A DNA stretch of 64,000 nt from Drosophila persimilis. Lineage: Eukaryota; Arthropoda; Insecta; Diptera; Drosophilidae. The notes under the pieces were generated by a model that was not told the origin of the DNA, made no database searches, and saw only the letters and a list, made by a program, of their open reading frames with translations. The stretch's first letter is position 1. Every line of letters starts with the position of its first letter. Position numbers and translations under genes: made by a program. Of the stretch, positions 55,201 to 64,000 are shown in pieces. The DNA lies in assembly GCF_003286085.1 (NCBI RefSeq), contig NW_020825611.1:21829-85828 (forward strand), in the 5' to 3' direction.

Positions 55201-58200
55201 ATTGGATATCCATATTGGCCCTTTGCATTGAAATGATGTGTTTATTATAAGCATTAATGCAAATTTCAGCAAATGACCTTTTTAGAAAAATGTGTGGTTT
55301 CTTTAAACCAGAAGAAATTGCATATTTGTAGTCCTCGTAATTGAGGCTCACTTGTTCGTGCGAAAGAAAGTTCTCAAATATGCTCAAGTGATCAATCATA
55401 TCAGAGGATTGATCAGAATTCAGTAGGTCTTGAATTTTCTTAAAATTTCCTTGGTGAAAATCAAGGTTTGGAGTTTCCTCCGGCAGTGGACTCAATATCT
55501 CCGTTTGGGGCATTGGAGGGTATGGAATACCGAATCTACAAACTTTTTTTCCACTTTTATTGGCTTTTTTAAGACATGACATGTCCTTATGCCGATGCTT
55601 TTGGTATTCAACATACGGAGCTAATTCAGAGTCTGTGACATCTACTGTAATATGTTTGTTAATGAAGGCTATAACTGTTGAAATTGACTCTGTACTGGTT
55701 AAGTCCACTGCTGGGGCATCTTTCAGCCAAAACATGCCGTGAATATGGGGGGAACCTCTTTGTTGGAATTCAACACGCCAATAATATTTGATGACGAAGT
55801 TTTCCCCGAAAATGCCCTCCCGATTCCTCATAACTTTTAAAATCTCGCGATACCTATAATCGAAATACCTAGCACAAGTAACTGGATCTGCCCTGATAAG
55901 ACGCTCCTTTTCGGTGTAGGGTAGATTCACTGCTTCTTCTTCGCTAATGATCTCCCTATCTACGTTTTTTTTGAGCAAAACAAGCAACTCTGGCCACCGC
56001 GTTTCAGCAGCAGACAGAGTAATGAAAAAAGTCGGCAGGCCGAACTGACGAATCATGGCCATAACCTTCTTCTTTTCATCCTCCCAGTGAGCCGGAGACG
56101 ATCGAATATCGCGAAGAACCCTATATCCCTCATCGTGGTTAATAAGCCCCCCTATGAAATTCTCATTAAGAGCGTTAGCTGCCGTTACTGCACTGGAAGT
56201 GCTCCGCTTACGTAAGCAGATTGAAATATTATTTCGAATCTTAATGAGTTCTAACTTCTTATAATTGAAGAATAGTTTGTCAGTTCTACAACCTCTCCTA
56301 TCTACATTTCGAAGCTCTGATCTAACAATGGTTGTAAAACTTTGCGAAGATTGTCTTTTGACGCCTGCATAAATTGTGGGAAAGGATAACTCTTCCGAGT
56401 CAATGTCTAGAATCATGTCGAGAGGTCGTTGGCCTTGACCTGGTGCGATTTTGATAATCCTATCATCAAATGGTATGTTGTTTTCAAGCAGAGTTTCCTG
56501 ACCTCCAGGGTTGAGCTCTTCGGCTTCTACTTCCTCGTCGGGATGGGCCGGCTCCGTATCTACATTCCTATCTCTATTCTGCATACTTTCTAAAAAGGCT
56601 GCGTCTGCTTGAGATGCTACGAATGGAACAATATCGGATGTGAAACCAGAGATCCATTGCTCGTTAACTACAACATTATGCTTTTTATACAAATCTGTGG
56701 TAACTAAATAACGAAGTGCTTCAAAAATTTTGGAAGGTCTAATGGTTTCAGCCATGAAAGCATGAAGATACTCTTTTCTGCGTTTGAGGTGGAGCTGAAT
56801 TACCTGGGCTTCATGGAAAGCTCGTGGAAGCTCCTTCACGATATCGCTTACCGAAATAGGGACGTTTACCACTGCCCCTTTAATGGCATTTTGACCTCGC
56901 CCCCCAGGCAATATAGGCTTAATTATCATAAATGGAAGTCGAGGAGAAATCAGTCGTTCCTCTAATGGAGTAAGCCCCTTTAAGCAGTCGGGCAGCATGG
57001 GGAAATCTAATTCATTGAAGAAAAGCTTAGGCTTTATACGCCTTTTAATGTTGCTATGACATGTTCTGCAGAATTTTAATGTTGGGCAATCAGAAGGGAA
57101 TTCTAAAAGGCTTTCAAGAGCGAAAATTTCACCACTAAACTCGCAATCACTTTCTAAAAGGACGCGAGGAATCTTACAAATTTGTTTGGGGAACCACAGG
57201 CCTTTGCAAGAAAGGCAAACCTGATCAGGACCCAGCTTTACATTCCTGTTATAAACTACTTTCAGAGCTTCTAGGCCACTAAGCCTGATTCTGGGTTCTA
57301 TCTGAGCCCTATCTTCCTGGGAGATATTTGCTCGTTCCTGCTGCATTCGGGAGGCGTTTCTTAAATTTTGCTCAACTCTATTGCTGCTATCGCTCCTATA
57401 TTGGCTAACTCTTTGACTAGCCGTTCTGGCAGCGTCAATTTCTAACTGTCGTGCTGCGGCACGAGCAGCTTGGCGTGCCAGAGTGTCTCGCGCTCGCGAG
57501 ATACGCCTACGATCTACTAAGCTCCTTTCTTGTACCCTGCGAACTCTATCCTGCTCTCTTTCTAACATACGTCTCCTTTCATTATTTAAACGTATGCGTT
57601 GTCGCCTTTCTGTATTCCGTTCTTGCTCTCTTGTCCTATAGTCCAAGTCCTGTCGACGTCTGGACCGACGCACAGTATCGGCCACTTGCTCCTCGTGTCT
57701 AATCTGTGCGTCTGTTCTTCTAACTATATGTTCTACAGTGTTCTGTTCCTGCTCTCTTGTCCTATAGTCAGGGTCCTCTCTCCGTCTGGACCGACGCACA
57801 GTATCGGCCACTTGCTCCTCGTGTCTAATCTGTGCGTCTGTTCTTCTAACTATATGTTCTACAGTGTTCTGTTCCTGCTCTCTTGTCCTATAGTCAGGGT
57901 CCTCTCTCCGTCTGGACCGACGCACAGTATCGGCCACTTGCTCCTCGTGTCTAATCTGTGCGTCTGTTCTTCTAACTATATGTTCTACAGTATTCTGCTC
58001 CTGCTCTCTTGTCCTATAGTCAGGGTCCTGTCTACGTCTGGACCGACGCACAGTATTGACCACTTGCTCCTCATGTCTAATCTGTACGTCTGTTCTTCTA
58101 ACTATATGTTCTACAGTGTTCTGCTCCTGCTCTCTTGTCCTATAGTCCAAGTCCTGTCTCCGTCTGGACCGACGCACAGTATCGGCCACTTGCTCCTCGT

Positions 58201-59086
58201 GTCTAATCTGTGCGTCTGTTCTTCTAACTATATGTTCTACAGTATTCTGCTCCTGCTCTCTTGTCCTATAGTCAGGGTCCTGTCTCCGTCTGGACCGACG
58301 CACAGTATCGGCCACTTGCTCCTCGTGTCTAATCTGTGCGTCTGTTCTTCTAACTATATGTTCTACAGTATTCTGCTCCTGCTCTCTTGTCCTATAGTCA
58401 GGGTCCTGTCTCCGTCTGGACCGACGCACAGTATCGGCCACTTGCTCCTCGTGTCTAATCTGTGCGTCTGTTCTTCTAACTATATGCTCTCCTGTATTGT
58501 GTTCTTGCTCACGCGCCCTATAGCCCGAGTCTTGTCTTCGTCTAGACCGACGAGCAGTATCGGCCACTTGCTCCTGACGTCTAATGCTAGAGTCTGTTCG
58601 TCTCAGTACATGTTCTGCGGTATTTTGTGCTTGCTCTGTAGCCCTATACCTTTGGCTCCTTCTGCGTTTGAACCGACGCTCAGTGTTGACCACTTGCCCC
58701 TGTCGTGTTCTCAATTCTACTCTTTCTTCTATATTCTCTACATGTTGGTTCCGTAAACGTACGGACTGACGCACGGACACTTGTCGTTTATTCTGTTCAT
58801 TTATGCCATCACTATTGCCTACAGTATTCTCTACCTGTTCACCAGGGATGGCTGCCTGCTCTTCCTGACCTACACCGGAAACCTGCCAAGCAGTCTCTTG
58901 ATTTGGTCCCTCCGTCTCTAGCTCTTGGTTTCTAACTGGTTCAACAAACTCAGGGTCTGCATCTATTACATTTTCAACAATTTCTAAATTTTCTAAATTT
59001 TCTGAATTTCTATCTCTATTAGATCTGTATCTTAATTTGCGTCTCTGAGACAGCTGCAAAGCAGATATCTTATTCTTACGAGGCAT
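52274..59086 (-). CDS. Helentron Rep/helicase protein with C-terminal endonuclease
   Basis: 2270 uninterrupted codons. Residues ~120-480 are nine 42-residue tandem repeats rich in Arg, Glu and Gln. Zinc-binding pairs CLSC and CRTCH follow (~625-675). The Rep domain (~990-1130) has FFITLSAAETRWPEL and the two-His motif SPHIHGMFW at ~1112, with the tyrosine region YACCSYIINYINK later. A PIF1-type superfamily-1 helicase (~1640-2020) has GGAGVGKS, LIIDEISMVG, VFGDLRQLCPV and HKSQGATYSKVVV. The C-terminus (~2050-2270) is an apurinic-like endonuclease with CFVEAS and VVLGDFNL. Rep nicks and joins single strands, the helicase unwinds during rolling-circle transposition. The frame ends soon after GDFN because of a frameshift, so the endonuclease lacks its last ~75 residues. 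The start is followed by a basic MPRKNKISALQ. Confidence 0.9.
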   Translation of the reverse strand: MPRKNKISALQLSQRRKLRYRSNRDRNSENLENLEIVENVIDADPEFVEPVRNQELETEGPNQETAWQVSGVGQEEQAAIPGEQVENTVGNSDGINEQNKRQVSVRQSVRLRNQHVENIEERVELRTRQGQVVNTERRFKRRRSQRYRATEQAQNTAEHVLRRTDSSIRRQEQVADTARRSRRRQDSGYRAREQEHNTGEHIVRRTDAQIRHEEQVADTVRRSRRRQDPDYRTREQEQNTVEHIVRRTDAQIRHEEQVADTVRRSRRRQDPDYRTREQEQNTVEHIVRRTDAQIRHEEQVADTVRRSRRRQDLDYRTREQEQNTVEHIVRRTDVQIRHEEQVVNTVRRSRRRQDPDYRTREQEQNTVEHIVRRTDAQIRHEEQVADTVRRSRRREDPDYRTREQEQNTVEHIVRRTDAQIRHEEQVADTVRRSRRREDPDYRTREQEQNTVEHIVRRTDAQIRHEEQVADTVRRSRRRQDLDYRTREQERNTERRQRIRLNNERRRMLEREQDRVRRVQERSLVDRRRISRARDTLARQAARAAARQLEIDAARTASQRVSQYRSDSSNRVEQNLRNASRMQQERANISQEDRAQIEPRIRLSGLEALKVVYNRNVKLGPDQVCLSCKGLWFPKQICKIPRVLLESDCEFSGEIFALESLLEFPSDCPTLKFCRTCHSNIKRRIKPKLFFNELDFPMLPDCLKGLTPLEERLISPRLPFMIIKPILPGGRGQNAIKGAVVNVPISVSDIVKELPRAFHEAQVIQLHLKRRKEYLHAFMAETIRPSKIFEALRYLVTTDLYKKHNVVVNEQWISGFTSDIVPFVASQADAAFLESMQNRDRNVDTEPAHPDEEVEAEELNPGGQETLLENNIPFDDRIIKIAPGQGQRPLDMILDIDSEELSFPTIYAGVKRQSSQSFTTIVRSELRNVDRRGCRTDKLFFNYKKLELIKIRNNISICLRKRSTSSAVTAANALNENFIGGLINHDEGYRVLRDIRSSPAHWEDEKKKVMAMIRQFGLPTFFITLSAAETRWPELLVLLKKNVDREIISEEEAVNLPYTEKERLIRADPVTCARYFDYRYREILKVMRNREGIFGENFVIKYYWRVEFQQRGSPHIHGMFWLKDAPAVDLTSTESISTVIAFINKHITVDVTDSELAPYVEYQKHRHKDMSCLKKANKSGKKVCRFGIPYPPMPQTEILSPLPEETPNLDFHQGNFKKIQDLLNSDQSSDMIDHLSIFENFLSHEQVSLNYEDYKYAISSGLKKPHIFLKRSFAEICINAYNKHIISMQRANMDIQYILDPYACCSYIINYINKTQRGISKLMREAAKEVQGGNYTIRQKLQHIGHKFISGTEISAQEAVYCCLGIPLSGTSNKCVQVNTFPPEQRVRMLKSTSILQNMHQESTDIFVKGLLERYEQRPTDLEGLCLADFAANYEFSKNGKRTCQNRDDEEDEENEAQVEVFIPLRDNSGFIRERTKPSILKYMRFNINTDRSNYFRALAMLFYPWRDEEKDLVSVNCEDLYNNHQELVNSNFQKFNALGDLEDALRRAMEAQENREEGEEVVDEAIAEEFRALAIPEISSQINVLNLNDQAADQDRSIRLIKLPPIVSLNILANLIRSLNLKQKTYLTHVLHNVRNKAVFYEFVGGGAGVGKSRTISTIFQTISQEFNRRPGSNPETVKVLLCAPTGKAAFGIGGATLHSMFSLPLNQSNHAFKQLGPDLLNTLRSRFIDLKILIIDEISMVGEKMFSYLDMRLKQIFSRPESPFGGISVIVFGDLRQLCPVGDRWIFKSSSGAHNPYSAIVGSSLWDGFKFFELTEIMRQRDDQPFATALNNMASAVMTSEDIQLLRDRIVHGSEAPRDAIHLFYSNSETDKYNKEKLSSIMTAEYTSIALDSIKAEHLNPDIKTKYLDSVKSFKTSNTQGLCTSLVLKTTAKYMMTVNVDTSDGLVNGATGVLMQIDLSSSNTPELLWIHFLEESVGVNARSKRSHSNESSWTPVQKTTKSFQYHQNEQVTIDRKQFPIVAAEAITIHKSQGATYSKVVVHTSSNMQREALYVACSRATSANGLYIVGPLIPSRPKRDCPVAKEMENLRSAKLLHTHFDCLLNPSELNIFFHNTESLHCHFIDVCSDQLMLKSSILCFVEASTYSNEAYNIPGFSTAVRLDCQSVASGARPKRGILIFVRNELLNHCSIIESNRYYADSGNLASPVFEYALFKYKSVGFIVIYRTPTYPLRKFEAEFEVLFQRHPFLDRNSVVLGDFNLCLQFPFRLL
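57640..58740 (-). repeat. 126-bp coding tandem repeats in the Helentron N-terminus
   Basis: The phrase GGCCACTTGCTCCTCGTGTC recurs at 126-bp steps (about 57677, 57803, 57929, 58055, 58181, 58307, 58433) with near-perfect identity, plus two more diverged units to 58740. Each unit encodes 42 residues, of the type EEQVADTVRRSRRRQDPDYR. Confidence 0.92.
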
Positions 59087-59410
59087 GATGAAATGTATGT
59101 AAAATATAATTAAATAAAAAAAATAAGAAAAACTATATAGTAAATATATAATATATATATGTATATAATAATAATAATAATTATAATAATATATAATATA
59201 ATATAATATAATATATAATATATATATATATATATATATGTAATATATTGTTATATTATATTATATATACAATATAATAAATAATAATAATATAACTAAT
59301 AATGAAATATAATAAATAATATTAAATAATAATATTATAAAACTATAATTATATAGATATATATTATATAATATTATATATTATATAATATTATATATAA
59401 TTAATGTAAA
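59087..59410. repeat. AT-rich low-complexity tract, mainly (TA)n
   Basis: Nearly pure A and T, with runs of ATATATAT and TAATAATAAT, directly upstream of the Helentron ORF. No gene. Confidence 0.85.
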
Positions 59411-59445
59411 TTAACTTTTAACTTCCCAAAGCGTCAGCAATCGGT

Positions 59446-59545
59446 GGCAGCGACGTCCCCTGGCGAGAGCAGCAGCGACGTCCGTCCTCAGCCGCTATGC
59501 AGGCAGCGACGTCCGGCCTCAGCCTCCAGTGACGCCAGCAGAGGC
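59446..59545. repeat. Small GC-rich minisatellite
   Basis: GCAGCGACGTCC occurs at about 59447, 59472 and 59503 with variable spacers containing CTCAGCC. It contrasts sharply with the AT-rich DNA next to it. Confidence 0.7.
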
Positions 59546-60924
59546 ACCGAAAAGCGCGCGAAGCAACGACGAAAGTTAGAAACTGTTATTAGTTTCTAAC
59601 TAACGATCGGCGCAGAAAAACTAAGGCCCTATACCTTAATAAGCAAGCACTACTTTTATTTAATAAGTTAAAAGCTAAACTAGTTTGAATGGGTTTAATT
59701 CGAAATCGGTAATCGGTAAAAAGTCTCTATCGCTCTGCCTGGCTCGATATCAACTGGTCCCACCGAAAAACGGCCTATTGAGATTTCGCGGTCTTTTTAC
59801 GAGTGAGTCACTCAAGAAAGAGAGAACGGAGTCAAAGCATGCGGAAAGAGTCTTACATGGTGAATGCACGAATAAGGTGGCGTATGATAATCGCCGAAAG
59901 ACAGCAAGTGTGGTTATGACGTCATCTTGTTAATTAAGATACTTGCATCCATATGTAAATGTGTAAGGATGTGAACAGACAGTTGAGAGAACTCTTTTCC
60001 GAGTGGGGCAGAGAAGCATGCGGAAAAAAACGGACAATTCAATTCATGTTTTCCAAATAGACATACAAGGTGAATTCACCAATAAGGTGCTGTATGATAA
60101 TCGCTAAAAGAGAGCAGCTGTGGTGATGACGTCACCTTGTTAGACATTTTCAGCTTTTGTATGTATGGACATTTGCTCTATTGAGAGAACACTTGCTGTG
60201 TGGGATAGAGAACTGAGAGAATAACTCAAATAACGCAAAAAAATGGAGCGGCTTTTTTCTCATTTCTTCCATACGCATATTTGGAGTGAAAACATTTTCG
60301 TGTCCCCCTCCCTTACTGTAACGGTTAACAAATTGTTTACCAATTGCCTGGGCCTGGGTGATGCTCTCTCCCTCTTTTTGGCTTGCGGAAAGAGTGAGAG
60401 AGCCCCTGGTGTTTAGATTTCGCGGTTTTTTTACAGACAATTCTCATTCTTTCTATAGGCATTTATATCAGTTTCACACTTGCATTCGCTGGTCCCCCTT
60501 CCACTCCCTAACCATAACGGCTCATTCAAACAGCTGCATATACACATACTATATAATGTTTATTTATTTATTTATTTATTTACATATTTATGTTCATTGC
60601 TCTTGCTCTTCCTCTTTGGACAAGTGATATTGCTGGGCATGCTGTGTGTCTCTCTCTATTTAGTCTCTTTGTAGGCAAATGGACAGATTGATTTGTTAAT
60701 GTGGGAGGGGGTGATTGAACTGAGACATGGACAAGCAGACACCGCGGTGCGCTTGTTTGAAGAGAGAGGGGCATCGGGTAAAGGGGTATTGGTCAGAATG
60801 TTGAGCGTAAAACAAAGAAAAAGACATCGCCTGCCAGCAGTTAGAGCTTGCATTGCCGGGGGTTGTTTTTATTTTTTTCAGGGCAGAGAGATAGAGAGAG
60901 AGGGAGATAGAGAGGGCGAACGCA
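59546..60924. other. Unassigned DNA upstream of the Helentron, with a diverged internal duplication
   Basis: About 59838-59933 and 60014-60140 are related (AGCATGCGGAAA, GGTGAATGCACCAATAAGGTG-like phrases, TATGATAATCGC, then ATGACGTCA). A TTTA repeat lies at 60558-60582 and a GA-rich tract at 60883-60918. Short open frames here lack recognisable domains. It could be the 5' region of the Helentron or an unrelated repeat. Confidence 0.45.
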
Positions 60925-61885
60925 TAGCTGCGTAGCCACTGCCAATTGTTTTGCTCCTTTTGGCTATAAAAATGATCCGATCTGATCCAGATTCAGCAAT
61001 CTCATAGATACGGTAATTCTCTATGATTGTGCCTTTTTAGTTTTTTCGTATCTTCAAAATTGTGGATGCCACAGATTTTCGTCCTTTGTGGGGGCGGAAG
61101 GGGGTGGGACGAAATTTCGAGATATACGTTTTATAGTGAGATCTAACAGAAGTGCGGATACCAAATTTGGTTACTCTAGCCTTAATAGTCTCTGAGATTT
61201 GTGAATATCCCCAGATTTGCATCCTTTGCGGGGGCGGAAGGGGGTGTGGCGAAATTTTGAAACAAACTCGTCTCGGTCCGATATATTAGGAGTGTGGATA
61301 CCAAATTTGGTTGCTCTAGCTTTTATAGTCTCTGAGATCTAGGCGCTAATGTTTTACTCTAAGCAAAGCCGCCTATGCTACGTGTGTGTTAGAGAGAGAC
61401 AGGGCGAGAAAAAATGAAATTGTTTTCTTGATGCTGGCTATAATAATAATACGATCCAATTCAGATTCTGCAGTCTAAAAGATATGGTCATTCTCTACGA
61501 TTCTGCGTTTTTGGTTTTCTCGTATCTTTAAAATTGTGGATGCCACAGATTTTCGCCCTTTGTGGGGGCGGAAGTGGGCGGGGCAAAGTTTTGAAATATT
61601 TTTGTAGCAGTGACATATCACAGAGGTCCGAATACAAAATTTCGTTGCTCTAGCTCTTATAGTCTTTGAGCACTAGGCGCTAATAGGGACGGACAGACGG
61701 ACAGACGGACGGACGGACGGACGGACAGACGGACAGACAGACAGGGCTCAATCGACTCGGCTATTGATGCTGATCAAGAATATATATACTTTATGGGGTC
61801 GGAAACGATTCCTTCTGGACGTTACACACATCCACTTTTACCACAAATCTAATATACCCCTATACTCTTCGAGTACCGGGTATAA
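60925..61885 (-). mobile_element. DINE-like element left of SLC6 exon 1 copy 2
   Basis: Begins within the element (TAGCTGCGTAGCCACTGCC) and ends GAGTACCGGGTATAA at ~61885. From ~61138 it is nearly identical to the DINE at 29170-29917; before that it is more diverged. Confidence 0.82.
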
Positions 61886-62505
61886 AAACAAAAATCAAAT
61901 CAATTCTCTAATAGAAGAAACCAATTCGACCGGAAGATCAACTTTGATTCTATAAAATATTGATCTACATTTAATCAAGTCCCGCGTAAATAATCAGTTT
62001 TTTGTTTTGTTTTGTTTTGTTTTTATTTGTTTGAAACCAATTAGATTTTCGAAATCCAAGCAAACCTTGCGATAAACCTTAAAAATAAAAGAAGAAATTG
62101 TTATTATTGTAAGCACAGAAAGAAGTTTACAACAATAGTACAAAAGAAAAATTCTGCTGCCCCTACAAGCAATACAAGATCTGTCCGAAGATGGAGATAC
62201 CAACCACAAAGTATTTAGCCGACTATCTGTACGTGGTGCACGAGGATGTGCCCTTCCGATACTATCGCAAAGTAAGTGCTGCGGGAAGAAAGGAAGGGAG
62301 CCTAGCAGCAGCAGCTGTTTGGGTGTTGGGTTGTTGGGTGGGGCGGGGCGGGGTGGGTGGTGGATGTGGGGTGTCGGTTCATCATGCATGATATGGCATA
62401 TGATATGTATATGTGATGTGCCCCGTAATGCTCGTCATCTATGCACGCTCATAAACTTCAAACGCCGTTTGGCTCGGCTTCGCTGGGCGCTCTTTTATTT
62501 TTTGT
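61138..62505 (+). repeat. Direct repeat containing SLC6 exon 1, copy 2
   Basis: Partner of 29170-30536. It ends at TTTTTGTAGTT, where a DINE in the opposite orientation interrupts it; copy 1 continues with TTATTTTTCTGTG. Confidence 0.9.
62191..62271 (+). pseudogene. Second copy of SLC6 exon 1
   Basis: Identical 27 codons (MEIPTTKYLADY...) followed by the same GTAAGT donor as 30223-30303. A third copy of the downstream palindrome arm begins at 63551 in the same direction, so a further SLC6 5' region, perhaps a full gene copy, continues past the window. Whether it is functional cannot be judged here. Confidence 0.75.
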
Positions 62506-62508
62506 AGT

Positions 62509-63540
62509 TATACCCGATACTCAAAATGAGTATTGGGGTATATTAGATTTGTGGTAAAAGTGGATGTGTGTAACGTCCAGAAGGAATCGTTTCCGACCCC
62601 ATAAAGTATATATATTCTTGATCAGCATCAATAGCCGAGTCGATTGAGCCATGTCTGTCTGTCCGTCTGTCCGTCTGTCCGTCCGTCCGTCTGTCCGTCT
62701 GTCCGTCCCCTTCAGCGCCTAATGCTCAAAGACTATAAGAGCTAGAGCAACGATGTTTTGGATCCAGACTTCTGTGATATGTCACTGCTACAAAAATATT
62801 TCAAAACTTTGCCCCGCCCACTTCCGCCCCCACAAAGGGCGAAAATCTGTGGCATCCACAATTTTAAAGATACGAGAAAACAAAAAACGCAGAATCGTAG
62901 AGAATGACCATATCTTTTAGACTGCAGAATCTGAATTGGATCGTATTACTATTATAGCCAGCATCAAGAAAACAATTTCATTTTTTCTCGCCCTGTCTCT
63001 CTCTAACACACAGGTAGCATAGGCGGCTTTGCTTAGAGTAAAACATTAGCGCCTAGATCTCAGAGACTATAAAAGGCTAGAGCAACCAAATTTGGTATCC
63101 ACACTCCTAATATATCAGACCGAGACGAGTTTGTTTCAAAATTTCGCCACACCCCCTTCCGCCCCCGCAAAGGATGCAAATCTGGGGATATTCACAAATC
63201 TCAAAGACTATTACGCTAGAGTAACCAAATTTGGAATCCGCACTTCTCTTAGATCTCACTTATAAAACGTGTATCTTCAAAATTTCGCCCCACCCCCTTC
63301 CGCCCACACAAAGGACGAAAATCTGTTTGCCATCCACAATATTGCAGATTCGAGAAAAACTAAAAACGGAGAATCATAGATAACGACCATATCTATCAGA
63401 TTGCTGAATCTGGATCAGATCAGATAATTTTTGTAGCCAAAACGAACAAATCAATTTGCAGTGGCTACGCAGCGCCCGACGTCACGCTCAGCCTGATTTT
63501 CTGTCTCTCTCGCACGCACTCTTTGTCGTGAATTGAATAT
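62509..63540 (+). mobile_element. DINE-like element right of SLC6 exon 1 copy 2
   Basis: Starts TTATACCCGATACTCAAAATG at 62509 in TAGTT, and runs to CTCTTTGTCGTGAATTGAATATCC, where the usual CCCCCTCG end is lost. It forms an inverted pair with the DINE at 60925-61885 around exon 1. Its end junction equals, in reverse complement, the one at ~28889. Confidence 0.85.
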
Positions 63541-63550
63541 CCGTCGTTCA

Positions 63551-64000
63551 GATCACCTCTCTGCTGCCTGTTTCCCTCTGCTCTCTTGAATGAATTTCAC
63601 TTAATAGCGCGTGCTTGGCAAGCCTCTTCGATATACCCTGTACTCTTTAAAGGCTACAAAGGTATAATGAGAGGGTGGGGAGGTCCAGTTTTGCATGACT
63701 TGATCGGGGAGAAGCAGAAAGGATTTAGCTAGGTTTGATTGTCATATTACATTATGTACATCCATGAGCCGTAGATTGATTGGACCTATTTTTGCCCCAA
63801 TTTAATCTTCATAAGCTATAAATTAGTGCGATAGCTAGAAAAATTGTTTGTATTCTAGGAGTAGGAATAGGATTAAAAAACCTGAGGTAGTTCTTGCAGT
63901 ATCTATCTATTCTCATTCGGCCCCATTACGGGGTATCATTATATAGGAGAACTTCCACTAAAAAGACTCTTTTCGGGCTTGAAAATATACATTCCAGAGT
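63551..64000 (+). repeat. Third copy of the SLC6 intron-1 palindrome arm (partial)
   Basis: CAGATCACCTCTCTGCTGCC onwards matches 30690-31135 in direct orientation with a few single-base insertions, and 28440-28882 in inverse. It runs off the window. Confidence 0.9.

Larger units (their letters stand above)
51535..59086 (-). mobile_element. Helentron (Rep-helicase-endonuclease DNA transposon)
   Basis: Coding strand is minus. The 3' end at 51535 reads, on the plus strand, CGAGGGGGAACGTTGTGAG followed by a perfect hairpin, and sits in an A/T tract, as Helentrons insert between T residues. The single long ORF lies at 52274-59086. The 5' end is not identified: it lies upstream of 59086, perhaps in the AT-rich or GC-rich repeats to ~60900, but I found no clear terminal motif. 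The same 3' terminus occurs on DINE copies in this window. Confidence 0.85.

Noticed and set aside
57640..58740. CRISPR-like repeat array
   Set aside because: Units are contiguous 126-bp coding repeats without unique spacers, in an animal transposon gene.
57599..58756. 385-codon plus-strand frame with repeats SCPIVRVLSPSGPTHS
   Set aside because: It is the opposite strand of the 126-bp repeats in the Helentron protein; the repeat period alone keeps it open.

Overview
This is eukaryotic, insect DNA, and almost certainly a Drosophila. It has short fly-type introns, insect SLC6 and sperm-leucylaminopeptidase genes, BEL/Pao and gypsy retroelements, and a Helentron with many DINE-1-like derivatives. 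The abundant DINE/ISY-like repeat resembles the one known from the obscura group (pseudoobscura, persimilis, miranda), but that species-level call is inference from memory of the repeat. The repeat density, nested insertions, palindrome and duplicated genes fit a heterochromatic or (neo-)sex-chromosome region.

Layout. 1-10372: a rearranged gypsy-superfamily (probably Osvaldo/Ulysses-like) retrotransposon. Both LTRs face the minus strand, while gag-pol between them faces plus. It holds a full-length reverse-transcribed tRNA-Lys(CUU) joined to an LTR fragment. 10373-15213: a segment with a BEL LTR stump, an intact sperm-leucylaminopeptidase-like gene and an antisense TBC1D13-like pseudogene. 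The segment recurs at 47269-51532, where the aminopeptidase is broken. 15218-20240: a roo-like BEL/Pao element that lost its 5' half but keeps a 974-codon integrase-envelope reading frame. 20492-24785: DINE copies and unassigned AT-rich DNA. 24786-34785: a ~4.1-kb-arm inverted duplication around the 5' part of an SLC6 transporter gene. The complete five-exon SLC6 gene runs 30223-37856 on the plus strand. 39499-47382: a decayed BEL/Pao element with a DINE inserted in its leader. 51535-59086: a Helentron with a 2270-codon Rep/helicase/endonuclease ORF on the minus strand. 59087-60924: AT-rich and GC-rich simple repeats and unassigned DNA. 60925-64000: another copy of SLC6 exon 1, bracketed by inverted DINEs, then the start of a third copy of the palindrome arm.

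How the parts relate. The Helentron's 3' terminus (hairpin plus CGAGGGGGAACGTTGTGAG read on the plus strand) is shared with the DINE copies in the window, so it, or a close relative, is the likely autonomous partner. DINEs sit at the palindrome boundaries, inside SLC6 intron 2, inside the BEL element and on both sides of the duplicated SLC6 exon 1, so they probably helped drive the duplications. Only two host genes look functional from sequence: the aminopeptidase-like gene at 11449-13218 and the SLC6 transporter. Everything else is mobile DNA or its debris.
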